64,000 bases of DNA from Crossaster papposus (GCA_037893245.1 JBAIAA010000599.1:1302001-1366000); one strand, 5' to 3'; positions 53,503-63,271 are shown, numbered from the stretch's first letter. Made by a program: numbers and translations. The notes: generated by a model from the letters alone, not told the origin.

Positions 53503-56500
53503 GTGGATGGGATGGTACGAACAACCAAGTGTCGATTCCTTATTGACACGGGGTCCACCGACACGTTAATAAGTAGTGCGGTGTATTACCAAATCCCCCA
53601 GGGTAAAAGACCTGTCTTGGACACGGTAGACGTCCAGGTAAAACAAGTGGACGGGAGCCAGTTAGCTGTGCTAGGCATGGCTTGGGTTGAGGTGCAAGTT
53701 GGTAAGACCACGCACCAAGTGAAGGCAGTGTTTGCCGAAATAAAATACAGTGGTATCCTGGGCATGGATTTTCTCGTGCCAACAGGAGGAAGTTTAGACT
53801 TCCAATTAAGAGAGTGGAGGCTCAATGGAGAGCGAATCAGGTGCGCAAATGGTGCAGGAGATCCCTTTGTGGGACGCGTTGTAGTTTCTGAAACTACAGT
53901 GATCCCACCAGGTCATGAAGCTGTGGTCCCTGGCAAAATTGCCCGGAAGGGTCCCGACTTGTTCGGGCCAGCCATGGTAGAACCGGTGGAAGGTGGTGGT
54001 GACCTAGCCAAGAAAGGCTTGGTGTTAGCCAGATCTCTGGTTGAGACTGAAGCCGATGTTGTTCCGCTTCGGGTCTTTAACCCTGGCAGGGAGAAAAGAG
54101 TTGCCCGTGAGGGAACAACAGCGGGAGTGATCTCCCAGGTTGAGGTCAGCTCAATTCCTGATGAGGTTGAGGTGGTGGCAAACACAGGGAAGGAGTTGCC
54201 CCTGTATTTGCAAGATGTATATGAGAGGGGTACAGCCAATATAGATGCTAAGTACCATGGTGATGTCCGGAAATGTCTGATAGACTTTCAGGACGTGTTG
54301 TCCAAGGGTGACCATGACATAGGTCGCACGGACGTGGTCAAGCATCAGATAAACACTGGTGATGCTAGGCCGATGAAAGAGCGGGTGAGACGTCACCCGT
54401 ACGTGCATCAGCAGGAGATCCAGAGGCAAGTAAGCGATCTGAAGACTCGGGGAGTAATAGAACCTTCCGATAGTCCCTGGGCAGCAAATGTTGTCCTGGT
54501 TGACAAGAAAGACGGCACAAAGCGCTTCTGTGTTGACTACAGAAAGCTAAATGCAGTCACTGTCAAAGACGCGTACCCTGTCCCGCGCATTGATGAAACT
54601 TTCGATGCATTGGAAGGGGCAAAGTGGTTTTGTACACTCGACTTAGCGTCAGGGTACTGGCAAGTCGCTCTTGATGAGGACGCCAGCCAGAAGTCCACAT
54701 TTGTTGTAAGGAATGGGTTGTACCGGTGGAAGTGCATGCCCTTTGGGCTTTGCAACGCCCCGGCGACCTTTGAGCGGCTCATGGAAAAAGTCATGGCCGG
54801 CTTACAGTGGGACATCCTACTGATATACTTGGATGACATCATCGTGTTCGGTAGAACAGTGACGGAGACCCTAGAGCGTCTCCAGGTTGTGTTGGAAAGG
54901 CTAAGACACGCTGGGCTAAAGTTGAAGCCTAGCAAGTGCCATTTGTTTCAAAAGTCAGTGGCTTACCTGGGGCACATAGTGTCCTCAGAAGGCGTGGCCA
55001 CAGATCCCAAAAAGGTTGAGGCAGTGGCACATTGGCCAGTTCCAAGGTGTGTACGGGATGTGAGAAGCTTTTTGGGCCTCGCCTCGTACTACCGGAAGTT
55101 CATACAGGGATTTGCAGAAATAGCTAGTCCACTCCATGCCCTGACCGAAAAGTCAAAGGTGTTTGTATGGACTGAGTGTTGTCAACAGGCATTTGACGAG
55201 CTGAAGAGCAGGCTTCAGGCCGCACCAGTTCTGTCATACCCAGTGCCCGAGAGCGACTTTATCTTGGACACCGATGCCAGTGGTGACGGTATCGGGGCCG
55301 TGCTGTCCCAGGTCCAAGACGGTGACGAAAAGGTGCTTGCTTATGCGAGCCGGAAGCTCAGCAAACCTGAGCGAAACTACTGTGTCACTCGCAGAGAGTT
55401 GTTGGCTGTAGTGGTATATTTGAAGTATTTTAAACAATACCTGTATGGCCGGAAGGTGACCGTCAGAACTGATCATGCCGCATTGCGGTGGGTGCTTAAC
55501 TTTAAGAACCCCGAGGGTCAGCTGGCAAGGTGGATGGAGGTCCTGTCTCAATACGACTTAGTCGTAGAGCACAGAAGTGGCAAGAAGCATGGAAATGCTG
55601 ATGGGTTGTCGAGACGGCCATGCAAACAGTGTGGCCGTGACGAAGAAGTCAGTGAATATGAGACAACTGGTGAGGTACCCGAGGGTCAACCTCAGGGTAG
55701 TGAGTATTTGGTTAGGGGCGTAGCCGCTCAACCAACCCTGTCGCAAAGTGCTTTAAGAGAAGCACAGCTTCAGGATGACACCGTCTGTTGGCTCATATGT
55801 TTGAAGGAAGAGGGGAATTGTCGCCCGGAGTGGAAGACAGTTTCCCACTTGTCAGCAACCTGCAAGACCTATTGGTCGCAGTGGGACCAGTTGGAAGTCC
55901 GTGAAGGGGTGCTGCATAGGCGGTGGGACTCCGATGACGGAAAGTCCAGCCGGTGGTTATTAGTTTTGCCACCAAGGTTCCGCAAGCAGATCATGGCTGA
56001 GTTGCATGGTGGGCAACTTAGTGGTCACCTAGGGGTCAGTAAAACTCTGGCCAAAGTGAAGGCAAGGTACTTCTGGCCAGGCATGTCTGCAGACGTGCGA
56101 TCATTTCTCCGAGGCTGCGAACTTTGTGCCAGGAGAAAGTCGGCTGCTAAGAGAAGGTTTGCACCCTTACAGCAGTATCGAGTAGGAGTGCCAATGGAGC
56201 GAGTAGCAATAGACTTGCTCGGGCCATTGCCCATAACGGACAATGGTAACCGTTGGGTGTTGGTGATAGGCGACTATTGTACTAAGTGGATGGAAGCATT
56301 CGCACTTCCTGACGCTACTGCAGTTACAGTCGCGCAGAAGATTGTGAGCGAATTTGTCTGTCGGTTTGGGGTGCCCCAAGAACTCCATTCCGATCAGGGC
56401 ACCAACTTTGAGGCAGGTGTATTCTGCGAGATGTGCCGAATTCTAGGCATATCAAAAACTCGAACAACCGCCTATAATCCGAAATCGGATGGCATGGTTG

Positions 56501-57264
56501 AGAGGTTTAACAAAACCTTAGTCAACATCGTGGCGATGCTTATCGATCCTAGGCGAAAGCAGAAGGATTGGGATGAGTTACTCCCCTATGCCACTTTCGC
56601 TTATAGGTGCACGCCACATGAATCGATTGGTGAAACCCCCAACATGATGATGTTGGGAAGGGAAGTAAGTGTCCCAGTAGACCTGGTGACAGGGTGTCCC
56701 GAAGTTCAAGAGGACACAACTGTTGACTTTGCAGAAAGACTGCGAAGTAACATGCAAAAGGCTCATAAAAGAGCCAGAGAGTGTCTCGGGAAAAGCGCCC
56801 GGAGACAAAAGAGGAACTATGATAGGAAGACATCCACACATGGGTTAAGAGAAGGCCAATTAGTGTGGCTTCACAACCCAGCGAAGAAGAAGCACATGTC
56901 CCCCAAACTCCAATTACGATGGGAAGGGCCGTGGCTGATTCTGAAAAAGTTGTCGGATGTAACAGTTCGCATCCAGCCTAAGCGAGGAGGCAAGCCTAAA
57001 GTTGTCCATGTGGACAGACTCAAACCGTATGTCGTGTCAAACAATCCAGAAAGGAGTCAACCCAGGGACGAGGTGGCCAGAAACCCCCCCTTGGAAGTGG
57101 TAGAACATCCAGATGATACATGTTCATCTGAAGATAATATTCCTGCATTGGAAGATACCATTGCAGAAGAGACAGGGTTAGGAGGTCAGTCGGTGCGGCA
57201 GGACTTGTCCCCGCCCAGACGGTACCCCAAAAGAACTCATCGATTACCCGTGCGGTATAGATAA
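53503..57264 (+). CDS. pol: Ty3/gypsy Pol: protease, RT, RNase H, integrase
   Basis: About 1,253 aa measured from 53503 (a GTG); the frame is also open upstream, overlapping the end of gag. Protease LIDTGSTDTLIS near residue 15. RT from FCVDYRKLNAVTVKDAYPVP through the YLDDII box near residue 443. RNase H with DTDASGDGIGAVLSQ near 589. Integrase zinc finger (HLGVSKT...CELCARRK, about 833-876), catalytic core with AIDLLG (about 903), HSDQGTNFE (about 963) and VERFNKTL (about 1000), then a GPY/F-type module (LRWEGPWLILKKLSD and VVHVDRLKPY). There is no chromodomain and all catalytic residues are present. It copies the RNA and integrates the cDNA. Confidence 0.97.
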   Translation: MDGMVRTTKCRFLIDTGSTDTLISSAVYYQIPQGKRPVLDTVDVQVKQVDGSQLAVLGMAWVEVQVGKTTHQVKAVFAEIKYSGILGMDFLVPTGGSLDFQLREWRLNGERIRCANGAGDPFVGRVVVSETTVIPPGHEAVVPGKIARKGPDLFGPAMVEPVEGGGDLAKKGLVLARSLVETEADVVPLRVFNPGREKRVAREGTTAGVISQVEVSSIPDEVEVVANTGKELPLYLQDVYERGTANIDAKYHGDVRKCLIDFQDVLSKGDHDIGRTDVVKHQINTGDARPMKERVRRHPYVHQQEIQRQVSDLKTRGVIEPSDSPWAANVVLVDKKDGTKRFCVDYRKLNAVTVKDAYPVPRIDETFDALEGAKWFCTLDLASGYWQVALDEDASQKSTFVVRNGLYRWKCMPFGLCNAPATFERLMEKVMAGLQWDILLIYLDDIIVFGRTVTETLERLQVVLERLRHAGLKLKPSKCHLFQKSVAYLGHIVSSEGVATDPKKVEAVAHWPVPRCVRDVRSFLGLASYYRKFIQGFAEIASPLHALTEKSKVFVWTECCQQAFDELKSRLQAAPVLSYPVPESDFILDTDASGDGIGAVLSQVQDGDEKVLAYASRKLSKPERNYCVTRRELLAVVVYLKYFKQYLYGRKVTVRTDHAALRWVLNFKNPEGQLARWMEVLSQYDLVVEHRSGKKHGNADGLSRRPCKQCGRDEEVSEYETTGEVPEGQPQGSEYLVRGVAAQPTLSQSALREAQLQDDTVCWLICLKEEGNCRPEWKTVSHLSATCKTYWSQWDQLEVREGVLHRRWDSDDGKSSRWLLVLPPRFRKQIMAELHGGQLSGHLGVSKTLAKVKARYFWPGMSADVRSFLRGCELCARRKSAAKRRFAPLQQYRVGVPMERVAIDLLGPLPITDNGNRWVLVIGDYCTKWMEAFALPDATAVTVAQKIVSEFVCRFGVPQELHSDQGTNFEAGVFCEMCRILGISKTRTTAYNPKSDGMVERFNKTLVNIVAMLIDPRRKQKDWDELLPYATFAYRCTPHESIGETPNMMMLGREVSVPVDLVTGCPEVQEDTTVDFAERLRSNMQKAHKRARECLGKSARRQKRNYDRKTSTHGLREGQLVWLHNPAKKKHMSPKLQLRWEGPWLILKKLSDVTVRIQPKRGGKPKVVHVDRLKPYVVSNNPERSQPRDEVARNPPLEVVEHPDDTCSSEDNIPALEDTIAEETGLGGQSVRQDLSPPRRYPKRTHRLPVRYR

Positions 57265-57339
57265 GAGTTCTGGTGGTAAACCGACCCGACAAAGCTTGTA
57301 AATAGCTGAGGTTGTTATAGTTTGTTGTTGACTAATAAT

Positions 57340-57360
57340 ATTTCTGTTAGTTTCCTGCAG
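57340..57360 (+). promoter_or_regulatory. Candidate 3' splice site before ORF3
   Basis: A branch-like GACTAAT (about 57329-57335), a T-rich tract and TTTCCTGCAG ending at 57360 precede the ORF3 ATG by 23 nt. This suggests that ORF3 is made from a spliced subgenomic RNA, as env is in retroviruses. The donor is not identified. Confidence 0.5.
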
Positions 57361-57383
57361 GTAGAAAACACAAAACAAACGAG

Positions 57384-58148
57384 ATGCCGCAAGACAAGAG
57401 CAAGACAAAGGGCAGACGCTACAACTGTCGGCAGTGTCCCCTCTGGTATGTCCATCGTCAGAGTTTGTGGCGCCATATCGAGGACGTCCACAAGGGGATG
57501 AACATTCTGCACTGCAACAGGTGCTCCTACCAGGCTGGAATGGTAACTACCCTGCAGAGACACACTCAGATGTGCCACCCAGAGCTGCTCTCTGGTGCTG
57601 ATACCCCAGCGGTTGCGACCCCAGCAATGAAGAGGGCCAGGTTCGACGTAAGTGCTTCCACAGGTCCGGTAGCGACTGGGTACCCCAAAGTCGCACCGGA
57701 GACTCCTGCGGACCCTGAACCAGAGACTCCTGCACCCACCCAGTCGGATGACGAGGCGCCAGGGAACCCTGCTGTCCTGTCTCTCTCGCCAACCCCCTTA
57801 TCCCCCCTACTCGCGCCCAGGTCTCCACAACCTCCAGTACGGTCCCCCTGCGGAGCAGGCGGCAAACCAAGAGGTATGCTTCAGCTGATGAGGGAAGCGG
57901 AGACATCTCCAGCCCATAGTGCAGCGTCCTCTCTGCCCAACATCGAGGTGGCTGACGGCGGTAGTGAGATGTCGGCGGAGGTGGCCATGTCCACGGCATC
58001 GCCTAACCGGATGCGGATGGCCAAAATTAAGGAGTACACCCGGAGGGAGGTTTTTCTGGACGGGCAAGTGGTTAAGACCGAGGAAAACCGTACTTCCTAC
58101 CTCAAGGCAATCGAGGTGGATGCGGAGGGCCAGCCTACCGGAAAGTAA
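57384..58148 (+). CDS. Ty3/gypsy ORF3: C2H2 zinc-finger accessory protein
   Basis: 254 aa from ATG 57384, 119 bp after the pol stop, in the position where env would lie. Residues 14-39 and 43-66 are two C2H2 fingers (CRQCPLWY...LWRHIEDVH and CNRCSYQAG...LQRHTQMCH, C-x2-C-x12-H-x4-H). A Pro/Ser/Thr/Glu-rich middle (about 75-155) follows, then a charged C-terminal block with RMAKIKEYTRREVFLDGQVV. There is no signal peptide or membrane segment, so it is not an envelope protein. A DNA- or RNA-binding role is inferred from the fingers. The origin may be capture of a host gene; I do not recognise a family for the C-terminus. Confidence 0.85.
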   Translation: MPQDKSKTKGRRYNCRQCPLWYVHRQSLWRHIEDVHKGMNILHCNRCSYQAGMVTTLQRHTQMCHPELLSGADTPAVATPAMKRARFDVSASTGPVATGYPKVAPETPADPEPETPAPTQSDDEAPGNPAVLSLSPTPLSPLLAPRSPQPPVRSPCGAGGKPRGMLQLMREAETSPAHSAASSLPNIEVADGGSEMSAEVAMSTASPNRMRMAKIKEYTRREVFLDGQVVKTEENRTSYLKAIEVDAEGQPTGK

Positions 58149-58859
58149 ATATATAAGTTAATTGTTTCAAGTTTTTATAGGTTAAACACTGTTCTGTCGG
58201 CCCTTGATTTTGTTTGTGATTTCTGCGAAAGTGATTTTCTGATAATTGTATAAATATTTAAATTTGTGGAAACTTGCTAAGTGTAAATTACTTTGTATAT
58301 CGACTACAATTCCTCTCGTTGAATCGGTGCTACATCATTTACTAAAAAATCATTGTATTCTCTTAATCTGTGAAATCTTGTACAAAATGTTAATTGTTGC
58401 AAATTTGACAGTTTAAACCTCAGGGGACGTAAGCGTTATAATTAACCTTTTAAAACAATTTTAGATTGTGGTTTGTCTAAAAGTTTTCTGATTTTATCTA
58501 AATTGTCTAAGAGGGTGATCTTGTTCAATACTCATCCGTCCATTTTTAAGTGTAAATTAGCCCTGAAATTGTAAGTCAGTAGATTTAAGTCAGTAGGTTT
58601 CTCTAGAGAAATATTAATGCTGCGTTTGAATTTGGGTAAATGCAGTGCCACTTCTCTACGAATTCTTGTGAATATTTAATGAGGCAGAATTTGGTGTTTT
58701 TGTAAGACCCCTTAGACTGTGTACAAAAAAAAGTTGTGAATATGTAATGAGCTTAACTTTTATATTAAATTATAAAGCAAAGGTTAAGAAATTGCCACTT
58801 TCCTTTTTAGTTTTATGGCTTGTGGTGTATGGGGACATACACCGCCTAGCTCGGGCCTG
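58149..58859 (+). other. 3' untranslated region of the gypsy element
   Basis: About 710 bp, AT-rich, without a coherent ORF. The last 30 bp (GTGTATGGGGACATACACC and the CTAGCTCGGGCC next to the LTR) contain a short hairpin; a classical purine-rich plus-strand primer is not obvious. Confidence 0.6.
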
Positions 58860-60002
58860 TGTAACGGAAAGTGTATTGACTTAAAGCCAGTCTAGCCTGA
58901 TGCAGCGCGATTGTATTATAATTATGAATGTACAGACTGTTCTGTGTTGGTGACTGGGCGGAGCTTATCGCGCTCTAGCGAACTGCTGCTTGTACGTGAT
59001 TGGGTAGCCAAGGTTTATAGGTAAAGTACATGCATGCATTATGGACATGGTTATGTACGTGTACTGTGTAATGTACGTACTCACGTGGGACGTGTACGTA
59101 CGTGTTTATGGGTCAGTCGAGCTGTGGATTCCGTTAGGTAAGGTACAATTGTTGATTGCGTCCTGCGTTTTATGTAAGGCTTACGCGCGTTGTAAGTACA
59201 AGCCGTGGTCGACTCGACTCGGGCTGCACTGCACGTGCAAAGCTGATGCGTAGCCATACAATATTGTACCGTATGATGCTGACGCAAGCTTGCATGGGTC
59301 AAGTGTAGCTGGTGCCGAGCTTACGGGTTGTATGTGACACCGTGTAATGCTGCCGCAGTACTATTGAGAAGCTTATTATCGGTACAGCGTTTACACTGCT
59401 TTGACACAGCGCAGACTTTTACAGTGTATTGTTTACATTAGACTGTATTGTTTACATTGGACTGTATTGTTTACATTATACTGTATTGTTTACATTGGAC
59501 TGTATTGTTTACATTAGACTGTATCGTTTACATTAGACTGTATTGTTTACATTGTAGTGCATTATTTACATTGTAGTGCATTATTTACATTGAGGTGCAT
59601 TGTTTACATTGAATCGCCTTGTTTACATTGTAGTGCGTTGTTTACATTGTGGTACTTGGATGCATCAGGGACCCTAGTATAGAACAACCCAGTTTAGTCC
59701 GATTATTACTGTACGTTTCTTGATCATTGTCTAATAAATTACAGTCATGCTTGTTGTGCCGACAACTATGTTGTCAAGGTGTATTTCTTGTTAGTGTATT
59801 GTGCAGTTGTGAGAGAGTAATCGCAATCATCATAATCGGCGGTATATTTCCTCCAAAACGGACCTGCTCCCTGAGCCTTGAGGTCGCTCTGAGTGGTCTC
59901 TCGTCTAGGGAACGCTTGGGTTTGGGAAGATCAGTTACATTATAATAGGTGTCAGACTCGGTCCCAACAAACTTAGGTTGGCCCGGGGAGATCCCCGCCA
60001 CA
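58860..60002 (+). repeat. 3' LTR
   Basis: 1,143 bp, TGTAACGG to CGCCACA, the partner of 50599-51760. It is followed by the duplicated GTAT. Confidence 0.95.
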
Positions 60003-60054
60003 GTATGCTTGACGTACAATTGAGTTTGAAAAGAGACCGCCGTCAGTAAAATTT

Positions 60055-60117
60055 CGGTGCTGTGCATGTTGTCGGGGGTCATACTATTACTAATAACCGA
60101 CAACACGCACAGCACCG
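60055..60117. repeat. Inverted repeat next to the gypsy insertion
   Basis: CGGTGCTGTGCATGTTGTCGG (21 bp) pairs with 60097-60117 with one mismatch around a 21-nt loop. It lies 50 bp right of the LTR, in flanking DNA. Confidence 0.8.
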
Positions 60118-60232
60118 ACAACACATACAAAACATATTTGATATTGACCAAAGAGGAAGAGAACTGTAATAATAAGTAGTATAGTAAATGCGGGGTCTAG
60201 ACCAACTCTAGAACCACCGATCGGTGTCTCGG

Positions 60233-60475
60233 TGTCTCACAAAACTCAAAACTCAAAAACCAAAACTCAAAAACCAAAACTTAAATCTCAAAAACTCAAA
60301 ACTCAAAAACCAAAATCTCAAAAACCAAAATCTCAAATCTCAAATCTCAAAAACCAAATCTCAAAAATCAAAAATAAAAAATAAAAAATCTAAAATAAAA
60401 CAGATTTTATTGTTTAGAAACTGCGGTTATTAGACCTTTTTTTAAAAACTCAAATCTCAAAAACTCAGGGCCTCC
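60233..60475 (+). repeat. A/C-rich low-complexity repeat
   Basis: Irregular repetition of CTCAAAAACCAAAA and ATCTCAAA units; one strand is almost free of G. Any reading frame here is an artefact of composition. Confidence 0.85.
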
Positions 60476-60509
60476 AAAAAAAACACTCACAAATAAAACT
60501 CTAAAAACA

Positions 60510-60745
60510 GCGCCCTCTATGGGTTAAATAAAAAACAATAAATGACAAACTCTAAAATTAATTTTAACAAAAGGGCCCTCAACAGAGGGCGCTATTTTAT
60601 TTTATTAAATAAAAAACAAAAAATGACAAACTCTAAAATTAATTTTAACAAAAGGGCCCTCAACAGAGGGTGCTATTTTATTGTATTACTCTAAAATTAA
60701 TTTAACAAAAGTGCCCTCAACAGAGGGTGCTATTTTATTTTATTT
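60510..60745. repeat. Tandem repeat with CCCTCAACAGAGGG cores
   Basis: Two to three units of about 90 bp containing GACAAACTCTAAAATTAATT and AGGGCCCTCAACAGAGGG followed by YGCTATTTTATT. It precedes the palindromic repeat and is on the 3' side of the gene ending at 61001. Confidence 0.8.
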
Positions 60746-60774
60746 TTATTGATCACAGTTTTTATAACTTTATC

Positions 60775-61000
60775 AAAATTACAGAGGGCTACATTGCCCC
60801 TCACAGATGGTTCTATAAATAGCCCAAAAGCAGACACGTATCTGCTTTTGGGCTATTTATAGCTTTTTAAAAATGACGTCATTTCTAAATTACAGAGGGC
60901 TGCATTGCCCCTCACAGATGGTTCTATAAATAGCCCAAAAGCAGACACGTATCTGCTTTTGGGCTATTTATAGCTTTATCAAAATTACGTCATTTCTAAA
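60775..61000. repeat. Two 111-bp units, each with a near-perfect 50-bp palindrome
   Basis: Palindromes at 60813-60862 and 60924-60973: 22-bp arms starting CTATAAATAGCCCAAAAGC around CACGTA. Each arm carries TATAAATA in opposite directions. Units also share CAGAGGGCT and CCCCTCACAGATGG, and a third partial unit continues to the stop of the gene at 61001. They lie on the 3' side of that gene. Confidence 0.9.
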
Positions 61001-61798
61001 TTACAGAGGGCCACATTGATTGCAATTACACTGGGTGGGGTGCTTCCATCTATTTCCTACTGTTTGGTTTGTACTAAAATATGTCTTTATAAACTTCTTA
61101 TTTTGTCTGAAAAAATTTAATGGTAAGCGACAATGGAGTAATTTGGGATATTCCTTTACCAGTTTATACAATTCCCTCAATAGTTTTGCCCAATCTTTTT
61201 GTAAGCCGCAATTTTGTTTTAACCACGTATCAAAATTTGATAAAAACACTTTACCCTCCCGTTTTTCTCGTTGAAATTTTTGAAACGAAACTTCTAGCCA
61301 TTTCCCAAATCTTGCTGCGTTAAACAAACTCCTATTTTCCCTATTTGTATGAATTTGGTTGCATTCTTTTATGCATTCTTCTAAACGTTTTAAACTATAA
61401 TTTTCGTTACCCGGTTCGGGAATATCCCCCAAATTATTCCATTGTTGCTCAATATTATAAGTACTTTTTAGTTTTTTGTACATTTCATCGGGGCTAAGAG
61501 TGTTATTTTTCTTTATTTTGGGCTGTTCTACTTCTACTTCTACTTCATTTTCTTGGGCTTCTAAAGTTGGGAGTGGTGGCGGACTTAAGTTATTTACATT
61601 CGGTGCGTTGTTCGTTAGGGCTTCCAAGGCTTCTTCATGTCGACCGTCGATGATCAGTCTTTTTGCCTCATCGACGAGTTGGCGATATTGGTTCAACTGT
61701 TGCATCACCCACTCGCCGCTTGAGTCGATGAGACGATTGGCTTCATCGACGTCTTCCCTCATGTATGTCAGTTTGAGGACTTGCCTTGGAAACGCCAT
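61001..61798 (-). CDS. Unassigned 265-aa protein of a virus-like locus
   Basis: ATG 61798 to stop 61001, uninterrupted. Residues 1-65 are helix-rich and acidic; residues 65-100 are a Pro/Glu linker (LSPPPLPTLEAQENEVEVEV). The C-terminal half (about 140-250) is a basic helical domain with FGKWLEVSFQKFQREKREGK, FDTWLKQNCGLQKDWAKLLR and HCRLPLNFFRQNKKFIKTYF, and the protein ends with CNCNQCG. The WLKQNCGL...LRELY pattern suggests a helix-turn-helix-like DNA-binding fold, but I cannot name the family. The palindromic repeat array begins exactly after its stop. It is on the same strand as the genes at 62645-63962. Confidence 0.6.
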   Translation of the reverse strand: MAFPRQVLKLTYMREDVDEANRLIDSSGEWVMQQLNQYRQLVDEAKRLIIDGRHEEALEALTNNAPNVNNLSPPPLPTLEAQENEVEVEVEQPKIKKNNTLSPDEMYKKLKSTYNIEQQWNNLGDIPEPGNENYSLKRLEECIKECNQIHTNRENRSLFNAARFGKWLEVSFQKFQREKREGKVFLSNFDTWLKQNCGLQKDWAKLLRELYKLVKEYPKLLHCRLPLNFFRQNKKFIKTYFSTNQTVGNRWKHPTQCNCNQCGPL

Positions 61799-61839
61799 GA
61801 TACTAAAGCAAATAAAAATACAAGAATAGATAGAGTTTT

Positions 61840-62050
61840 AATATGAGCTACTCACGTAAACAACATTAGAAGAATACATATTTAAACATTTATATTCTCA
61901 CCTTTCAAATATAATCCGCCAGTTGTTTTTCTAACGTCTGTGATAGAGGAGAGATGGTAGTGAGTGAGACGATCTGTGATAAATTTGTAGAGTACAGTTT
62001 TAATATCATAGCAATTATTCTTTTGAGCTACTCACGTAAACAAAACAATT
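61840..62050. repeat. Direct repeats upstream of the 61798 gene
   Basis: GAGCTACTCACGTAAACAA occurs near 61,843 and 62,026, each time beside AGTTTTAATAT and a TATTCTC. Probably promoter or repeat sequence of the virus-like locus. Confidence 0.6.
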
Positions 62051-62269
62051 ATATTCTCTTACCTTTTTTAGTAGCTGAGTTCTGGGTTAAAAGTAAAACA
62101 CACGGGGCCTGGCTCGCTGTCTTATGCAAAAACTGTTTTAACTCACGCTGTACGAACTAAAGGCTGTTTTGGCTTGACTCACGCTGTATGAAACGGCTGG
62201 CTAATGCTGCAGTATTTATACAAAACCACCACCCCTCAGTGTGGCTGTATGGAAAATTACTGGCCACGC

Positions 62270-62545
62270 TGTCCAAAGGTTGTTTGTTTTGCCTGTGAAG
62301 GGCGGTGGGTTTGTTTGTATAAATTCTCCTGGTTGAGAGCAACACCGACCAAAGGTTGTTTGTTTTGACAGTAACAGGATATGAAATGCAATTAGTTTTT
62401 TGTTTGAGAGCCACGCTGACAAAAGGTTGTTTGTTTTGTCTGTAACAAGATAAGATATGAAATGCAATTAGCTAGCCACGCTGACAAAAGGTTGTTTGTT
62501 TTGTCTGTTAGCTAGCCACGCTAACCAAAGGTTGTTTTTTGTCGG
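62270..62545. repeat. Degenerate tandem repeat with AAAGGTTGTTTGTTTTG
   Basis: Five copies near 62275, 62351, 62421, 62486 and 62527, interspersed with CCACGCTGAC and ATATGAAATGCAATTAG. The period is irregular, about 42-76 bp. It separates the 61798 gene from the gene block to its right. Confidence 0.85.
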
Positions 62546-62644
62546 TTTAAGCTGTAAGTTTTTGGGGGTTTCAAATGTCATCGCGTTTGGCACAAAAAGG
62601 CGGAGCTGATGGATAAGGAAGAGGTTGATCGAAATAAATTGTAT

Positions 62645-63271
62645 TTATTGTGAAGCTGTAAGTTTTTCGATAATTCCTTTTTTTTCCTTCAAAACCAACT
62701 CTTCCACACGTTTTTTTATCTCGGATTCCATATCGCTCTCACCTTTCTTTTCTGACAGCAAGCTGCCGGACCTGATAGCCTCTTTCATATCGTTAAATTG
62801 CCTCAATTCCTTCAACACCAAAGCGTACTCTTCGTGGGATATATCGCCGTCCTCTATAGCTTGAGAAATAAGATCTCTTACGCTGTTGAGTTTAGCCTCA
62901 GCCAAGACTCTAATCTCGTCGTGTTTTTTAGCTTTACGTCTAAATCGCTTGCTAAAATATTTTAGCAAGAGCGCGGCGCAACCAAAACTCAAGGCTACTC
63001 CCTCTAACGCTAAACCAACGGGTGACGTAATGACGCCGCTTATAGCTGCAATTCCCAAACCCCCACAAATTACTCCACTCGCCTCAGCTAGGTTTTCTGT
63101 TGTAGATAATGTCGTAATTAACTTACCATATTTTTTACACAACGCGCTTCGCTGTTCTCGTTGCGCCAATATATCTTTTTGAACTTCTTCGATCTTTTGC
63201 AATCGAAACACCCTCGTACTAGCACCATCTTCGATGGTACTTTTTAGATCAGGATAAATACTAGTCGTCAT
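62645..63271 (-). CDS. Virus-like locus protein with central membrane hairpin
   Basis: 208 aa, ATG 63271, intact. The N-terminus is charged and helical (FRLQKIEEVQKDILAQREQR). Two hydrophobic stretches, SGVICGGLGIAAISGVITSP and VGLALEGVALSFGCAALLL (about residues 65-105), are followed by basic RFRRKAKKHDEIRVLAEAKL and EDGDISHEEYALVLKELRQF, then a charged tail. I recall homologues in cnidarian and other invertebrate genomes with the same KHDEIRVLAE core, always as hypothetical proteins, often near mobile or virus-like genes. A membrane-associated role is inferred. It follows its upstream neighbour by 13 nt, so the pair is probably part of one viral-type gene block. Confidence 0.65.
   Translation of the reverse strand: MTTSIYPDLKSTIEDGASTRVFRLQKIEEVQKDILAQREQRSALCKKYGKLITTLSTTENLAEASGVICGGLGIAAISGVITSPVGLALEGVALSFGCAALLLKYFSKRFRRKAKKHDEIRVLAEAKLNSVRDLISQAIEDGDISHEEYALVLKELRQFNDMKEAIRSGSLLSEKKGESDMESEIKKRVEELVLKEKKGIIEKLTASQ

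Larger units (their letters stand above)
50599..60002 (+). mobile_element. Complete Ty3/gypsy LTR retrotransposon, 9.4 kb
   Basis: Two near-identical LTRs (TG...CA) flank gag, pol and a third ORF. A 4-bp duplication GTAT lies at 50595-50598 and 60003-60006. The primer-binding site, gag zinc knuckle and the domain order protease-RT-RNase H-integrase are all present. No stop or frameshift interrupts any ORF. The LTRs differ by one 19-bp repeat unit and very few substitutions, so insertion was recent. GC content is clearly higher than in the surrounding DNA. Confidence 0.96.

Noticed and set aside
60224..60433. 69-codon Lys/Asn-rich frame
   Set aside because: An artefact of the A/C-rich low-complexity repeat.
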